The notes: generated from the sequence alone by a model not told the origin. DNA of 64,000 nt from CBDVBE01 sp964543525 (GCA_964543525.1 CAZIYW010000003.1:44642-108641), one strand, 5' to 3'. Positions 42,606-52,035 are shown, numbered from the stretch's first letter. A program made the numbers and translations.

Positions 42606-44069
42606 ATGAGAATTCTTGTACTGAATCCACCATTTCTTCCACGATTTTCACGTGAATCTCGATCTCCCGCCGTTACCAAGAGTGGAACGCTCTACTATCC
42701 GATGTGGCTTGCGTATGCTGTCGGTTATTTGGAGAAATGCGGTCATGAAGTGCTCTTTCTTGATGCACCCGCCACCGGATTAAGCAAGGAAGATGTTTGT
42801 AAAAAGGCGGTATCGTTCAAGCCCGCCATGGCGGTTCTGGAAGCATCTACCCCGAGTATCTATAACGATGTTGCTGTTGCATGCGCATTAAAAAAGGAGA
42901 TACCGGAGCTTTTTACTATTCTGGTGGGTGTGCATGTTTCTGCGGTACCGGAGCAAACCCTGGAGGAGGCGCCTTCCGGTCTGGATGCGGTAGCGGTACA
43001 TGAGTATGAAGCAACGCTTGCCGAACTTGCCGAGAAATTACCTGGTCAAAATACGGGGCGCGATGAAATCCTGAAAAGCATAAAAGGGATAGCCTTTAAA
43101 GATACCGGCGGTGCGGTTGTCCGCAATGAGGTTCGTCCCTATATGGAGGACCTGGATACATTGCCGCTGGTCTCATCGGTTTATAAAAAACACCTGGACA
43201 TTAAGCCCTATTTTTACGGTCACAGCAGGCATCCGCTTATCGTGATTGTCACAGGGCGGGGGTGTCCGTTTCATTGTACGTATTGTGTCATCCCGCAGAC
43301 AATGCACGGTCATAAATATCGCAAGCGCTCCGTGCAGAATGTGGTGCAGGAGTTCCGCTATATCATTGATAATTTCCCTGAAGTCAAAGAAATTATGATC
43401 GAGGATGATACGCTCACGGCTGATAAGAAGCGTTGCCGGGAGTTCGCCCAGGCTCTTATCGAGGCAAAGGCGACGAAAATTCCCTGGTCGGCCAATTCAC
43501 GGGCTGATGTTGACCTGGAAACAATGAAACTCATGAAAAAGGCAAATTGCCGCCTCTTCTGTGTCGGTTTTGAGAGCGGCGATCAGCAGATACTTGATAA
43601 TATAAAGAAGTCAATCAGGCTCGAGACAATGATTGCTTTCCGGAAGAATGCGAAAAAAGCGGGTATCCTTGTGCACGGCTGTTTCATGGTAGGCAACAAA
43701 GGTGAGGCTGAAGAACCGCTTAAGAAAACACTCAGATTCGCAAAACAACTCGATCCCGATACTGCACAGTTTTATCCGATTATGGTGTATCCGGGAACAG
43801 AAGCCTACGAGTATTTTAAAAGCAAAGGGTGGATAACCACACAAAACTATCGCAGATGGATTACTGAAGAAGGACTGCATTCCTCAGTCGTATCCAACCC
43901 GGATCTCACCTATGCAGAGCTGGTTGCTTTCTGCGACAGGGCGCGGAAAGAGTTCTATTTGCGCCCTAAGTATATAGCGGCAAAAGTAATGCAGATTGTT
44001 ACCCGTCCGGCAGAAGCGAAGAGGATATTCAAGGCATTCGGTACTTTTTATAAATATCTTTTCAGTTAG
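42606..44069 (+). CDS. B12-binding-domain radical SAM protein
   Basis: 487 residues from the ATG at 42606 (AAGGA five bases before). The N-terminal part is a cobalamin-binding-type Rossmann domain (HEVLFLDAPATGLS, MAVLEASTPSIYND, HEYEATLAEL). The radical SAM core has the cluster motif CPFHCTYC and later GFESGDQQILDNIKKS and MVGNKGEAEE. Such enzymes methylate or rearrange unactivated carbons. It leads a run of genes for glycan assembly (GT2, formyltransferase, deacetylase), so a sugar or lipid substrate is likely but unknown. It ends with a membrane-edge-like aromatic tail. Confidence 0.88.
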   Translation: MRILVLNPPFLPRFSRESRSPAVTKSGTLYYPMWLAYAVGYLEKCGHEVLFLDAPATGLSKEDVCKKAVSFKPAMAVLEASTPSIYNDVAVACALKKEIPELFTILVGVHVSAVPEQTLEEAPSGLDAVAVHEYEATLAELAEKLPGQNTGRDEILKSIKGIAFKDTGGAVVRNEVRPYMEDLDTLPLVSSVYKKHLDIKPYFYGHSRHPLIVIVTGRGCPFHCTYCVIPQTMHGHKYRKRSVQNVVQEFRYIIDNFPEVKEIMIEDDTLTADKKRCREFAQALIEAKATKIPWSANSRADVDLETMKLMKKANCRLFCVGFESGDQQILDNIKKSIRLETMIAFRKNAKKAGILVHGCFMVGNKGEAEEPLKKTLRFAKQLDPDTAQFYPIMVYPGTEAYEYFKSKGWITTQNYRRWITEEGLHSSVVSNPDLTYAELVAFCDRARKEFYLRPKYIAAKVMQIVTRPAEAKRIFKAFGTFYKYLFS

Positions 44070-44079
44070 TACAGGTGGT

Positions 44080-45249
44080 ATGACTTTTTCAATCCTTTAT
44101 AAAATTCTCTTTTTCAGCTTCCTCTTTCTTCTTGTGTATGCCTATGGGTTGTATCCGATCGTATTGAAAGGCATTGTCCGGCTTTCAGGGGAAAAGTATA
44201 CCCGGACAGATGAGTACAGGCCGCTGGTTACCATTCTGATACCGGTATATAACGAAGAGAAGGTTATTGCAAAAAAGATTGAAAATTGTTTTACCCAGGA
44301 CTACCCGCAGGAATTGCTTGAGGTGCTGATCTGTTCGGATTGCAGCAGTGACCGGACAGCGGAAATCGTTAAGGATAATTGGCGGGATGGTATCACGTTC
44401 ATCGATTATCGTAAGCGGAGCGGGAAAACCGGTGTGTTGAACAAGTCGGTGCCGAAAGCCCGGGGTGATATTGTAGTATTGACCGATGCGAACACCATGA
44501 TACAGCCTGACGGGATCTCTAAACTGGTCAGTCTCTATACCTCAGAGAAGGTAGGTGCGGTACTCGGGCAGGTCAAACTGGTCGTTCCCGAAGAGGGCCT
44601 GGGACTGCAGAAAGAGGTTGTCTATCGCGATTTTGAGGCTGATTTGAAATACCATGAAGGTTTACTGGGTGCCGCAATCGGCGCTTTCGGCGGGTTTTAT
44701 TCTATCCGTAAAGAATTATTCATCCCCCTGCCGCCAAACGCCTATTCAAACGATGATCTTATCATTCCAATGAAAATACTAAGCAGCGGGTACCAGGTAC
44801 TGTTTGACAGCGAGGCGGTCTCCACAGAGGATACGGGCCGGAGTGTTGAAGAGGAATTCGGCAGACGGGTTCGAATCGGCGCGGGAAACTTTCAATCGTT
44901 TTTCCTGCTCCTAAGCGTGTTGAATCCTTTCAAGGTAAAGACATTCTTTCTCTATATGTCCCATAAGGTGCTGCGGTGGTTCTCTCCATTTATCCTGCTG
45001 ACGGTCTTAATTGCTAATTTATTACTATGGAAAGAATTTCCCTATAATATTTTGTGTTACCTGCAGGCAGGTTTTTATTTCCTCGCAGGTATCGGGTATC
45101 TCTTTTCCAGGATGCGAATCGCCGTTCCGCTGATTTCATCCGTGTACCATTTCGTCTCTATGAATGTGGCAATACTGGCCGGTTTCTTCCGGTATCTGCG
45201 GGGGATAAAAAGCGCCGTATGGGAGAGCACGGAAAGGATCGCACCATGA
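44080..45249 (+). CDS. Family 2 glycosyltransferase, membrane-bound
   Basis: 389 residues from the ATG at 44080 (AGGTGG before it). One N-terminal membrane helix (FSFLFLLVYAYGLYPIVL), GT2 catalytic domain (VTILIPVYNEEKVIAKKI, SDCSSDRTAEIV, VVLTDANTM as the DxD-like site, EDTGRSVEEEFGRRVRIG as the acceptor/QxxRW-like region) and C-terminal membrane helices. The layout matches processive or polysaccharide-type GT2 enzymes. It overlaps the next gene by ATGA. Confidence 0.9.
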   Translation: MTFSILYKILFFSFLFLLVYAYGLYPIVLKGIVRLSGEKYTRTDEYRPLVTILIPVYNEEKVIAKKIENCFTQDYPQELLEVLICSDCSSDRTAEIVKDNWRDGITFIDYRKRSGKTGVLNKSVPKARGDIVVLTDANTMIQPDGISKLVSLYTSEKVGAVLGQVKLVVPEEGLGLQKEVVYRDFEADLKYHEGLLGAAIGAFGGFYSIRKELFIPLPPNAYSNDDLIIPMKILSSGYQVLFDSEAVSTEDTGRSVEEEFGRRVRIGAGNFQSFFLLLSVLNPFKVKTFFLYMSHKVLRWFSPFILLTVLIANLLLWKEFPYNILCYLQAGFYFLAGIGYLFSRMRIAVPLISSVYHFVSMNVAILAGFFRYLRGIKSAVWESTERIAP

Positions 45250-45995
45250 ATGTTCTTATTATCACTGAAGAGGATGTGTTCTACGTCTATGAATTCTTTA
45301 AGACCTTTTTCCCGCTCACAGAGAAAGCGGTGTATACCGTTCGGGGGATTACAGTCTGCGCCCCATTCAACAAAAAATCATCATTGGCGCTGGCAAAGCA
45401 GATGTATGGTTTTTACGGCCCGTTACAGTTTGTCATCATGGGTATGCGGTATCTGTTCAGTAAAAGCACCGGACGAACCGTGTCCCGGCTGGCGGAAAAA
45501 TACGGTATACCGTTGATTGCTGCCGGTAGTATAAATGCTCCCGGATATATAAAGAAAATTAAAGATTTGGATACGGATGTTATTGTCTCTGTTGCGGCAC
45601 CGCAGATATTTAAAAGCGAGATATTGCAGGCGGCACCCCGTGGCTGCATCAATTCCCATTCAGCCCTGCTGCCCGAGAATAAAGGAATGATGCCCGTGTT
45701 CTGGGGCATGTATAAAGGAGCGCCGGAAATCGGCGTTACCATTCACTACATGGTCGAGGCGCTGGATGCCGGCGAGATTATTAAACAGGAGCGGGTGCCG
45801 GTCGGAAATGAAACGCTGCATGAAATGATTCTTAAAACGAAAAGAATAAGCGCCCGTCTTATGCATGAAACACTGGAAGAGACAGCCCGTGGTACGGTAA
45901 CCTCGACACCGATGCCTGCCGGGGGATCGTACCAGACATTTCCAACGCCGGCAGAGGTGCGGGAATTTAAAAGAAGGGGCAGGAAAATACGGTAG
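45246..45995 (+). CDS. Formyltransferase-family protein (sugar N-formyltransferase candidate)
   Basis: 249 residues. The 10-formyl-THF-dependent formyltransferase core is complete: Asn-His-Asp triad with CINSHSALLPENKG and VTIHYMVEALDAGEII. It lacks the C-terminal OB-like domain of methionyl-tRNA formyltransferase and its neighbours are glycan genes, so it more likely formylates an amino sugar (as VioF, QdtF-like enzymes do). The ATG overlaps the GT2 stop (ATGA), meaning coupled translation. Confidence 0.82.
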   Translation: MNVLIITEEDVFYVYEFFKTFFPLTEKAVYTVRGITVCAPFNKKSSLALAKQMYGFYGPLQFVIMGMRYLFSKSTGRTVSRLAEKYGIPLIAAGSINAPGYIKKIKDLDTDVIVSVAAPQIFKSEILQAAPRGCINSHSALLPENKGMMPVFWGMYKGAPEIGVTIHYMVEALDAGEIIKQERVPVGNETLHEMILKTKRISARLMHETLEETARGTVTSTPMPAGGSYQTFPTPAEVREFKRRGRKIR

Positions 45996-46097
45996 CCGGA
46001 AAGTAGTTATTTGTCGACCGGCGGAAAGAGAACGGATCGAAAATTATGACAGACCAGCAATGCATCGGCATTGCGACAGGTTGCAGGTGAACCGATA

Positions 46098-46922
46098 ATG
46101 AAAAACGCATTCAGCATTGATCTCGAAGACTGGTTCTGTGTTTATAATTTTGCACAGGTTATTAACTATTCGGAATGGGACCGCTGTGAGCTGCGTGTCG
46201 TCCAAAACACGGCACGATTGCTTACACTCCTTGATAAACATGAAACCAAAGCCACCTTTTTTGTACTCGGATGGATAGCGGAGCGGTGTCCCGACCTTAT
46301 CAGAGAAATCGCTGCTGCGGGGCATGAGATAGCAACCCACGGGTATGGGCATATCATTGTCAAGGACGTTACACCGGAGGAATTTGAACGTGATCTGGTT
46401 GCCTCATTACGGGCAATACAACAGTGTGTGAATACGGATGTTATCGGCTATCGCGCGCCGTCGTTTTCCGTTGTTGCCAACAAACCCTGGATTTTCGATA
46501 TTCTTGCCGCGAACGGTATCAAATATGATTCGTCAATATTCCCCATAGGACTGCACCCCGATTATGCCGCGGCAGGGACGTCTCTTTCCGTGTATAACAT
46601 TACGGAGTCAATAGTTGAGTTCCCGTTGAGCTGTTTCCGCCAGTTCGGTATCACCTTTCCCTGCAGCGGGGGAGGGTATCTCCGCATGTTTCCGTACCGC
46701 TATACTGCGTACGGAATTACCCGGTGCAATAAGGATAACCGGCCTGCAGTGATATATATTCATCCCTGGGAGATAGATCCAAACCAGCCGCGGATGACGC
46801 ATGTCCCGTTGTTAAAAAAGATCAGGCATTATGTCAACCTCGACAAAACAGAGGGACGGGTGGATCGTCTGTTGTCAGAGTTTGCTTTCGACACATGTGC
46901 TTCTATACTTGGATTGCGGTAA
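46098..46922 (+). CDS. Polysaccharide deacetylase (XrtA/PEP-CTERM-locus type)
   Basis: 274 residues from the ATG at 46098. CE4 motifs: FSIDLEDWF (catalytic Asp pair region), TFFVLGWIAERCPDLI, GHEIATHGYGH (metal His), and GYRAPSFS. The C-terminal YIHPWEIDPNQPR is the DUF3473-type end seen in exopolysaccharide-locus deacetylases. It would remove acetyl groups from a surface polysaccharide. A gap of 100 bp separates it from the formyltransferase. Confidence 0.9.
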   Translation: MKNAFSIDLEDWFCVYNFAQVINYSEWDRCELRVVQNTARLLTLLDKHETKATFFVLGWIAERCPDLIREIAAAGHEIATHGYGHIIVKDVTPEEFERDLVASLRAIQQCVNTDVIGYRAPSFSVVANKPWIFDILAANGIKYDSSIFPIGLHPDYAAAGTSLSVYNITESIVEFPLSCFRQFGITFPCSGGGYLRMFPYRYTAYGITRCNKDNRPAVIYIHPWEIDPNQPRMTHVPLLKKIRHYVNLDKTEGRVDRLLSEFAFDTCASILGLR

Positions 46923-47004
46923 CGGCTCAATCTCATTCGGTCGGGTGGGGAGACACTCTCCGGGGAAAGAATCAGTTCTTGTTAAATAGTAACTATTTTA
47001 GTAA

Positions 47005-47095
47005 TACTCTTCTTCCTCGGAATTACAACTGTTTTAAGAAATTCGAGGACGAGAATGAGGATGAGGACCATCTGTTAATCGTTAACATAAGCTAA
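47005..47095. repeat. GAGGA-type hairpin repeat, copy C
   Basis: Left arm CTCTTCTTCCTCGG (from 47008), loop with TTTTAAGAA, right arm TTCGAGGACGAGAATGAGGAT (47042 onward) and a tail TAATCGTTAACATAAGCTAATTGG that matches copy A's tail. It lies between the deacetylase and the aldo/keto reductase, whose ATG is 34 bases after the repeat. Confidence 0.75.
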
Positions 47096-47128
47096 TTGGG
47101 TGCCACGTGCACGTATGAGGGATACCCA

Positions 47129-48106
47129 ATGTATTTTCGTGAGATCGGTACAACCGGTATAGAAATTTCTGAAATCGGCCTCGGCTGCTGGACCCTTGGC
47201 GGACTGAACTGGGAAGAGGGGCGAATCGCCAACGGATGGTCACCGGTTGATCCTGCAGAGGCACGGGAGGCTGTTGCATTCGCGCTGGACAACGGAGTAA
47301 ACCATTTCGATACGGCTGATGTATACGGGAACGGCCTGTCCGAACGTATGCTCGCAGAATCACTCGGCATGAAAAATAACAACGTTATTATTGCAAGTAA
47401 AGTAGGCTGGTTCAGGGGAACGGCAGCACATGCCTATGAACCGCAGCATATCAGACACCAATGCGAGCAGTCACTGAGAAACCTGAAACGGGAGTATATC
47501 GATATTTACTATTTCCATCACGGTAATTTCGGTGAAAAGGACTGCTACCTTGATGATGCCTGTGAGACAATGGGGCGTCTGAAAGCAGAGGGTAAGATTC
47601 GATGCATTGGACTGTCCGCATACTCTGAAAAGGATTTTAAACGGCTGGTCCCGAAAATGAAGCCGTCGGTAATTCAGTCCTGGGCGCATGCCATGGACTA
47701 CCATTTTATAGCGCCGGGCTCAGCGTGTATGAATCTCTGTAAAGAGTATGCTATGTCATTTGTCGCGTTCAGCCCGCTGAATCAGGGCATTTTGCTCGGC
47801 AAGTATTCAAGTGACGATCCGCCGCACTTTCCCGACGGGGATCACCGGAGTAATTCTGAAAAGTTTAAACCGGCGTATCTGGCCGGAGCGGAGAACGGTA
47901 TCAGGGCCGTGTCGGAGGAACTCGGCGGCAGTCGTGAAGAGCTGGTGAGAATGGCTCTGCAGTATGTTCTCTATCATGACTACGTGGCCGGGGTTATTCC
48001 GGGATTCAGAAATCGGGAACAGGTGATTATGAATTTGTCGGCATGCGATAAACCGCTAAACGGCCGGGAGGTGGCTTGTGTTCGGAAAGCATTCAGATCA
48101 CAGTAA
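47129..48106 (+). CDS. Aldo/keto reductase
   Basis: 325 residues from ATG 47129 (AGGGA upstream; a GTG-frame extension to 47096 runs into the repeat). TIM-barrel AKR: REIGTTGIEISEIGLGCWTLGG, catalytic Asp and Tyr in HFDTADVYGNGLSE, Lys in IIASKVGW, and His in YYFHHGN. C-terminal NADPH part VIPGFRNREQVIMNLSA is present. It reduces an aldehyde or ketone, substrate unknown. 24 bp before the flavin reductase gene. Confidence 0.92.
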   Translation: MYFREIGTTGIEISEIGLGCWTLGGLNWEEGRIANGWSPVDPAEAREAVAFALDNGVNHFDTADVYGNGLSERMLAESLGMKNNNVIIASKVGWFRGTAAHAYEPQHIRHQCEQSLRNLKREYIDIYYFHHGNFGEKDCYLDDACETMGRLKAEGKIRCIGLSAYSEKDFKRLVPKMKPSVIQSWAHAMDYHFIAPGSACMNLCKEYAMSFVAFSPLNQGILLGKYSSDDPPHFPDGDHRSNSEKFKPAYLAGAENGIRAVSEELGGSREELVRMALQYVLYHDYVAGVIPGFRNREQVIMNLSACDKPLNGREVACVRKAFRSQ

Positions 48107-48130
48107 GTTGAAAAGGAAAAGGGGTGAGTT

Positions 48131-48628
48131 ATGAATCAGTTGGATCCTATGTCCGTTATGCAGAAAGCCATGAAACGAATCGAAAAGGGAGCGTTCCTGA
48201 CGGTCAGTTTTCTGGATGAGATAAATATCATGACTATCGGCTGGGCCATGTTCGGTATTGTCTGGCAGAAACCCATCCTGATGGTCGCGATTCGTTCGAC
48301 AAGGTACACCTATACGTTAATTGAAAAGATAAACAATTTTACTGTTTCTGTCCCTGCCGGAGGTATGGAAAAAGAGCTCACGTTCTGTGGTACCCGGTCC
48401 GGCCGGAATTGCGATAAATTACAAAAGTGCAATCTGGAGGCCATTGACGGTCGGGTAGTTGAATCGCCGATATTAAAACTGGATGGCATACATTTTGAGT
48501 GCAGGATTGTGTTTAAAACAGCCATGGAGCCGGTTAATCTGGTGTTTACCTATGAAAAGCACTATCCCAAAAAAGATTATCATACGCTCTATTTCGGTGA
48601 AATACTGGATTGTTACGACATGCCGTAA
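48131..48628 (+). CDS. Flavin reductase-like / split-barrel FMN-binding protein
   Basis: 165 residues of the flavin_Reduct family: GAFLTVSFLDEINIMTIGWAMFGIVWQKP and RSTRYTYTLIEKINNFTVSVP, then FCGTRSGRNCDKL. The fold binds FMN and often supports a partner oxidoreductase. It follows the aldo/keto reductase closely (24 bp), so the two may work together. AAAGGGG precedes the ATG. Confidence 0.85.
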   Translation: MNQLDPMSVMQKAMKRIEKGAFLTVSFLDEINIMTIGWAMFGIVWQKPILMVAIRSTRYTYTLIEKINNFTVSVPAGGMEKELTFCGTRSGRNCDKLQKCNLEAIDGRVVESPILKLDGIHFECRIVFKTAMEPVNLVFTYEKHYPKKDYHTLYFGEILDCYDMP

Positions 48629-49040
48629 CACAGCGAATGCAGATATGGGGAGGTCTGCTCTTTATGCTATATTACCGGAAGTACCGGGGGTGTCATTTCA
48701 ACCATGCCTTGCAGGTTTAAAATGACCATACTCCTTCATAATATGGATTCCCGTGGCCCCCGCAGGTACAGATTACGATTCTTCTCTGTGCAGTTCTCGG
48801 TACTGCTTAATATAATAAAGACTCTTTTCTATGATGCAATATTGTATCAAGCTGATGTTGGAGTGATTTAACTTATTATTTAATAGTGTCTTATAATAAT
48901 TATGAATAATGTATGAGATATGGTAATCGCTCAATATATTAAGCGGCATTTTAAGATTTTTAATAAAATTTATGCAAATTTTCGGTAGAATATGTGTATA
49001 TTGTTTTTATGAAAGAGATTGTTTCTGAGGAGTGAATCAT
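48629..49040. other. Intergenic region before the TIGR02147 gene
   Basis: About 410 bp without a gene. The second half is AT-rich and holds the near-palindrome at 48929-48945. GAGGAGT lies nine bases before the start at 49041. Nothing else recognisable is seen. Confidence 0.5.
48929..48945. promoter_or_regulatory. Near-palindrome GCTCAATATATTAAGCG, copy 1
   Basis: An imperfect dyad (GCT-C-AATATATT-A-AGC, one mismatched pair) that recurs exactly at 55542-55558; the identity extends upstream as TAAT followed by one variable base. Here it is 96 bp before the TIGR02147 gene. Confidence 0.6.
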
Positions 49041-49887
49041 ATGAAATCTGTTTTTGAATATACCGATTATCGATTATTTCTGCAGGATTATTATAACGAT
49101 AAAAAAGCGGCTAATAAAGCTTTTTCACATCGTTTTATTGCCGACCGTGTCGGATTTAAATCAGGGGGGTCATTTTTCACAGATCATCAGCGGCAAGGCC
49201 AATATCTCCATCACGTTTATTGAAAAGTTTGCGGAATTTCTCAAACTGAACAAACGGGAAACGAGTTATTTCCAGAATATGGTTCTGTTTAACCAGGCGA
49301 AGAATCATCAGGATAAAAAACGCTATTTTGAAAAAATGATGGCCTTTAAAGAGGCAAAAGTAAAGACTGTCAGTGCCGCGCAGTATGAGTTTTATGACAA
49401 ATGGTATTATACGGCTGTCCGTGAAGTGCTTAATTTCTATCCGTTCAAGGGCGACTATCCCGAGCTGGCAAAACTGGTAACTCCGGTAATTACCCCGTCG
49501 GAGGCGCGACAGGCCATTGAATTGCTCGAACGGCTTAATCTTATTGCCCGTAACGATGACGGCATTTATACGCTTACTGATACGCTGATCACCACGGGAT
49601 ACGGTGTACAGGCGGTTTGTATCAATAACCATATCTTAAATTCTCTTACACTTGCTGAAACTGCAATTGATCGTTTTAAACGTGAGGAACGAAATTTTTC
49701 CTGGGTTGCATTGAGTATATCACAAGACGGGTATAAGAAAATTGTTGAAGAGCTTCGTGCTTCCCGGAGGAAAATGATGTCTATCGTTGATCAGGATCAG
49801 AATCCGGACAGGGCCTATCTTTTCAATTTTCAGGTATTTCCGCTTTCCAGGCCCTATAAGAAGGGAGATTCGAGGGGGAGTAAATGA
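49041..49887 (+). pseudogene. TIGR02147/DUF4423-family protein gene with a frameshift at a G6 run
   Basis: The family is a large paralogous group in Fibrobacter, function unproven, probably regulatory. The first frame (49041) reads MKSVFEYTDYRLFLQDYYNDKK and RFIADRVGFKSGG; it then leaves the family at GGGGGG (49164-49169). In the +1 frame the protein continues HFSQIISGKANISITFIEKFAEFLKL and runs to 49887 with the family end (LRASRRKMMSIVDQDQ, AYLFNFQVFPLSR). Removing one G restores about 281 residues, the normal size. GAGGAGT precedes the ATG. It overlaps the lipoprotein start by ATGA, so the two are a unit. Cause may be real, phase variation or a sequencing error in the homopolymer. Confidence 0.8.
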
Positions 49888-51581
49888 TTCGAACAATATG
49901 GTGGGGATCGTTGCTTCTTGTCGTAATGTGCCATTCCTGCAGTATGGAGCCTGTTGCCGGAGGCAGTGCTTCAGAGGGTGAAGCAAAAGTAATGGGTGCT
50001 GTGGTAACCGAATCCATTGCACCTGCCGAATCTGTAGCAGTAACCATTCGCACCGTTACACTAACCGCTGCAGGTGAAAAGGTCATTTTTGAGAAGTCCG
50101 TGTATACCGATGCAAACGGCAATTTTCTTGTTGAGCGTGTCCCGGAAGGTACCGGGGTTGTCTATTGCCGTGACAGTCATACCACCACCGCTGCAATTGA
50201 GGCGGAGCTTACCATTGATGAAGATTCTTTAGTGACGATTAACCGGATGCAGCTCAGATCGGCAACGACTATACGGGGTCGTGTTCTTATCAAGTCAACA
50301 AGTGCCGTCGGTTTCGGAAACGTCAAGGTTTTTATCCCCGGTATTCAAAGAGGTACCACGGTTGACGGTGACGGCTTTTATACGCTTACGGATGTGCCGC
50401 AGGGACAGTATGCCCTTACTTTTCTCTGTGACAGTATAGTTAATTATCTTCCGATAACCATTGAGAATGCATCCCGCAATGATACCGCCTATATCAGGGA
50501 TGTCCGGTTCGCCTTTGATATAAAAGATGCCGATAATGTATACAGTGTATACCCTCACGAGCTGAACTATAGCTTTTCAATCATTCCTAAAAAGTATAAT
50601 GCCGACCAGATTCCGGACTGGTATACCGGCAAGGATTTCTCTTCCGTCAGATACTATGAAGTCGTTGATAACGGGTTAAAGCCGATATGGCGTTTTTCAG
50701 TAATTGTGGGTGTTTCCGATTCGATTGTGCGGTTCTATGGCGGAATGGAAGCGGTAAAAATTCTGCTGACCAATCAGATGGATTCGGTGAATAACGTCTA
50801 TAATGAGCTTGGCGTGTTTAACGGCACCTTTGAATTTGCCATAGATTCCTTCTATGAGTTTACCGGCGATGGCAGTGATCAAATCGCCTTGCCGCCCCCA
50901 GGATACGATTACCGGGTTATCCATGATGAAGCGCCGCCGCCGGACCAGAACTACTGGTACAACACGGCACGCTCGATTTACCACTACTATCGCCCCGATG
51001 TGGACAGTGGCCTAACAGGTACCTACTCCATGGAAAATCTCGCCTGGGAATTCGGCCTTGCCCGGGGAGCGATAATTCTCCAGCACCTGGATGTCCTTGC
51101 CGGCAACAATCCCATAAACGGTGAAAGCTACACCACGGATCCCGGTTTCATGTATAAGTGCCATGAAAGCAGGATATGGGACAGGTACAGTATTCATCTG
51201 ATAAATTATTATACCGATGAAGTCTTTTCGGAAAATGTGCTTCTTCCGCAGGCAATCCCGGCATCTCTCGGGGTGATAGCCAGGTCCGCAACCGGTACAC
51301 CCCTGTCCGGCTCAGTAATACACTGCTACCCGGTCAGATGGGATTCGTGGGCTGTCACTGATACTGCTATCCTCACCGGTACAACCGATGCTGACGGGGT
51401 GTTTCAATTCCCGGGGAATCCGTATTCAGCGACCGGTAAAGATACTGTTATATATACTAATTTCCTCATACAAGCTGTAAATGGGCAGGATACCGCCTAT
51501 TCCTGGATGCCTCTGAATAAAGTCGGTGAAGCGTGGTTTGCGAATCAGGATACTTTGTATCGCGTGGGTATGGATTTTTAA
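49884..51581 (+). CDS. Lipoprotein partner of the TIGR02147 protein
   Basis: 565 residues. Signal sequence ends at CHSC-SMEP (lipidated Cys near residue 19). Two carboxypeptidase-regulatory-like beta modules follow (VYTDANGNFLVERVPEGTG and IRGRVLIKSTSAVGFGNVKVFIPGIQRGTTVDGDGFYTL in pieces), then a domain of about 300 residues with a C-terminal end GEAWFANQDTLYRVGMDF. No enzyme motif is seen. The start overlaps the upstream gene's stop (ATGA). In Fibrobacter relatives TIGR02147 genes often sit next to such lipoproteins, so this is probably a sensor/regulator-surface protein pair (inference). Confidence 0.8.
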   Translation: MIRTIWWGSLLLVVMCHSCSMEPVAGGSASEGEAKVMGAVVTESIAPAESVAVTIRTVTLTAAGEKVIFEKSVYTDANGNFLVERVPEGTGVVYCRDSHTTTAAIEAELTIDEDSLVTINRMQLRSATTIRGRVLIKSTSAVGFGNVKVFIPGIQRGTTVDGDGFYTLTDVPQGQYALTFLCDSIVNYLPITIENASRNDTAYIRDVRFAFDIKDADNVYSVYPHELNYSFSIIPKKYNADQIPDWYTGKDFSSVRYYEVVDNGLKPIWRFSVIVGVSDSIVRFYGGMEAVKILLTNQMDSVNNVYNELGVFNGTFEFAIDSFYEFTGDGSDQIALPPPGYDYRVIHDEAPPPDQNYWYNTARSIYHYYRPDVDSGLTGTYSMENLAWEFGLARGAIILQHLDVLAGNNPINGESYTTDPGFMYKCHESRIWDRYSIHLINYYTDEVFSENVLLPQAIPASLGVIARSATGTPLSGSVIHCYPVRWDSWAVTDTAILTGTTDADGVFQFPGNPYSATGKDTVIYTNFLIQAVNGQDTAYSWMPLNKVGEAWFANQDTLYRVGMDF

Positions 51582-51659
51582 GTAATGTGTGATTGTGCGA
51601 ATGTGACAGTATTTGGCTGAGAATAAACTTTTTATTTGTATCCAAATAAATAATAGTGA

Positions 51660-51752
51660 AAAGATTTGGCTGGATATGACGTGACAGAACAGGCAGGAGA
51701 AGCATATTTAGTGAATCCTGATACTGTATATCGGGTATATATAAATTTTTGA
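51660..51752 (+). pseudogene. 3' relic of a second lipoprotein of the same family
   Basis: A 30-codon frame ends GEAYLVNPDTVYRVYINF and a stop, closely parallel to the intact gene's last 18 residues (GEAWFANQDTLYRVGMDF). The frame closes upstream at TGA (51657-51659), so only the tail of a paralogue remains, about 80 bp after the intact gene. Confidence 0.65.
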
Positions 51753-51770
51753 AAATATCTGGATATTTTT
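51752..51770 (+). terminator. AT-rich hairpin after the relic
   Basis: AAAATATC (51752-51759) and GATATTTT (51762-51769) pair, followed by T residues and a later ATTTTT. It starts at the relic's stop codon and may be the terminator it inherited. Confidence 0.4.
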
Positions 51771-51798
51771 AATATATTTTTGTAAATTGACTAAAGGT

Positions 51799-51840
51799 GT
51801 GGGGGTGGTTTAAGGTGTATGCCTTCCTCCCCTTTTTTTT
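51799..51840 (+). terminator. Intrinsic terminator with T8 tract
   Basis: GGGGTGG (51802-51808 region) with CCTCCCC (51826-51832), an inner AAGG/CCTT stem (51812-51815 with 51822-51825) and eight T residues directly after. It would end transcripts of the TIGR02147-lipoprotein unit before the next surface gene. The rest of 51582-52035 holds only the relic and AT-rich sequence. Confidence 0.6.
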
Positions 51841-52035
51841 CTGTTTATTTGGTAAATTATGCACTATAATTATGCATTATTTGTATTCGATAAAAAGCAT
51901 GAATTTGTGACAGTGATCACAGACAAAGTAACCATTACCTTATTATATTGTATAACATGATGATTATCTATTTGTAAAATAAAGAAGTTGTATGGAAAAA
52001 TGTAACTGATAATTTTACTTATAAAGGAAATTACA

